From IMG/VR virus record IMGVR_UViG_3300035698_017813, positions 1 to 40,283 of that record: DNA of 40,283 bases. The stretch is one strand, 5' to 3'. A program made the translations under genes and the position numbers. This DNA is from a virus. This document shows positions 39,112 through 40,283 of the stretch, in pieces; positions within the stretch are counted from its first letter, which is position 1; every line of letters starts with the position of its first letter. Below the pieces are notes generated by a model. It had not been told where the DNA came from, did not search any database, and saw nothing but the letters and a program-made list of their open reading frames with translations.

Positions 39112-40283
39112 TGACAATGTTTAAATACACTGCAGAACAGCATGATATTCGAGATCACATCGAAAAACATGATGGAATCTTGCTGGTATCCGCTGGTGCC
39201 GGTACCGGTAAATCTCTAATGGCACAAAAGATTGCCGAAATGGTTAACCCTGTCAACGGTTTGTATACCGCATTCAATAAAGCGATCGTCACTGAAGGTA
39301 TTAGACGGTTCGAGGGGTTGAATATGAGCTGCAAGACGCTGCATGCACTGGCTTATAGCTATGTGAAAAATGCACCCAAAATAAATGTGTCAGATATCAG
39401 TGATATCTCATACACCTGCATTGAAGAGAAGCTTGCTTATAAAGATAAGAAGCTGGTTATCGATGCTATCAACATGTTCTATGTGTCCAGTTCAGTAGAA
39501 ATGTATGATTTCATGAATGACTACTTCAAGACGCAAAACGCTGGAGCCAAGTTAGCCAATCTCGCAACGAAATACATCTGCAAGATGATAGAAGGCGAGT
39601 TGAGCCCTTCATTCAATTTTCTGTTGAAGTATTTCCACATAATGTTGGTAGAAGGCACTATCACCTGCAACTATGACCTGGTGATCCTTGATGAGATCAA
39701 TGACACCACAGCAGTATCACTCGCGCTGTTTAAGCTAATCAATGCACCTAAGAAATTAGGACTTGGTGAAACCAATCAAGCGATCTACAACTTCCTCAAC
39801 CTGGTTGATGGATTCGAGGAGCTGAGTGACTCACCGGTACTCAGTTTGACTCAATCATTTAGATGCAGTACCCGTATTGCACAAAGGATTCAAACCTTCA
39901 TGCAGGAAGATGTTAGTAAAGACTTCAAATTTATAGGCACAGATGAGCCTGTAATGAATGGCAAGACTTTGTACTGTACAAGAACAAATGGCATGATCAT
40001 CAAAGAGATCAGTGACCGGTTAGCTGCCAAGCAGGGATTTCATCTACTGCGTAAGATCTCGGAAATATTTGCTTACCCTATGGCGATATCTACAGCCGGA
40101 CAGGGTAAAGAAGTATACCAAAAGAAATATCGATTCCTGGAAAAGGAATATGAGATTTACGAGGAGTCCAGAAAGTATGGGGATAGTTACCTCCAACACC
40201 TGTTAAAAAACGTAAATGACCAGGAAACGAAGAGTGCAGTTAACCTGATGCTCTCCCTGGCTAGAAAGAATATTAACTTGTTC
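39111..40283 (+). CDS. SF1 (UvrD/Dda-like) DNA helicase, 3' end cut by window
   Basis: At least 391 residues are open to the edge. Walker A GAGTGKS occurs near residue 31, an UvrD-like FNKAI at 56-60, Walker B LVILDEIND near 203, GETNQAIYNF near 225 and the motif IV-type LTQSFRCSTRIA near 245. This is an ATP-driven DNA unwinding enzyme, likely for phage replication or recombination; N4-like phages carry similar helicases in the rightward middle region. The C-terminal motifs V and VI are beyond the window. Confidence 0.9.
   Translation, partial: MTMFKYTAEQHDIRDHIEKHDGILLVSAGAGTGKSLMAQKIAEMVNPVNGLYTAFNKAIVTEGIRRFEGLNMSCKTLHALAYSYVKNAPKINVSDISDISYTCIEEKLAYKDKKLVIDAINMFYVSSSVEMYDFMNDYFKTQNAGAKLANLATKYICKMIEGELSPSFNFLLKYFHIMLVEGTITCNYDLVILDEINDTTAVSLALFKLINAPKKLGLGETNQAIYNFLNLVDGFEELSDSPVLSLTQSFRCSTRIAQRIQTFMQEDVSKDFKFIGTDEPVMNGKTLYCTRTNGMIIKEISDRLAAKQGFHLLRKISEIFAYPMAISTAGQGKEVYQKKYRFLEKEYEIYEESRKYGDSYLQHLLKNVNDQETKSAVNLMLSLARKNINLF

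Noticed and set aside
1-40283. Prophage or temperate phage
   Set aside because: No integrase, attachment site, lysogeny repressor or flanking host gene is seen; the gene set is that of a virulent podovirus.

Overview
The window is part of the genome of a lytic tailed phage with a podovirus, N4-like plan. Two gene arms are divided at about 28.5-29.1 kb. The leftward arm (1-28.5 kb) carries terminase, head-tail adaptor, portal, scaffold and major capsid genes in the order expected for Escherichia phage N4 and its relatives (N4 gp69/68/67 ... 59 ... 57/56). It also carries lysis genes and a long run of virion and tail-appendage genes. The rightward arm (29.1-40.3 kb) carries a single-subunit-type RNA polymerase, many very small early proteins and, at the right edge, the start of an SF1 helicase. 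There is no integrase, lysogeny repressor, tRNA or CRISPR array. Host proteins are not diagnostic; a marine gammaproteobacterium is a plausible host, but this is inference only.

Leftward (late) arm, in the order of transcription. 28.5-25.3 kb: two RepL-like winged-helix proteins, small FnIII-fold proteins, a gp49/Sf6 gp66-family protein and a GIY-YIG/T5orf172-type nuclease. 25.3-22.4 kb: small and large terminase and the head-tail adaptor. 22.4-20.0 kb: lysis block with an M15 peptidase endolysin, a 3-TM holin, a spanin-like membrane protein, two micro-genes, an FnIII lipoprotein and a further membrane protein. 19.8-15.1 kb: beta-helix and other neck/appendage proteins. 15.05-10.3 kb: portal, scaffold and major capsid protein, closed by an intrinsic terminator. 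10.25-3.1 kb: secondary capsid/tail proteins including a 1208-residue spike-like protein. 3.1-1.6 kb: an acyl carrier protein, a very short beta-ketoacyl synthase with its Cys-His-His residues intact, and a 161-residue protein of unknown function. 1.6-1 kb: a Calx-beta-domain virion protein running off the left edge. Most genes overlap by ATGA or TAATG, so translation is strongly coupled.

Rightward (early/middle) arm. A 138-residue first gene and a 39-residue protein precede the RNA polymerase (694 residues). Then come about 25 small genes, including an HNH nuclease, a protein with a dATP/dGTP diphosphohydrolase-type domain, small HTH and zinc-knuckle proteins, several small membrane proteins and a Lar-type anti-restriction protein. 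An intrinsic terminator at 38.84 kb precedes a short gene and the helicase.

The most unusual content is the ACP plus mini-ketosynthase pair inside a virion gene block. Next is the divergent intergenic region (28474-29092). It holds an iteron-like repeat array with a perfect 10-bp inverted repeat beside a RepL-like gene, and a 7-bp-stem, 3-nt-loop hairpin of the type used as early promoters by N4 virion RNA polymerase. By analogy with N4 this region is also where the physical genome ends would lie. The N4-type giant virion RNA polymerase itself, if present, would be left of this window.
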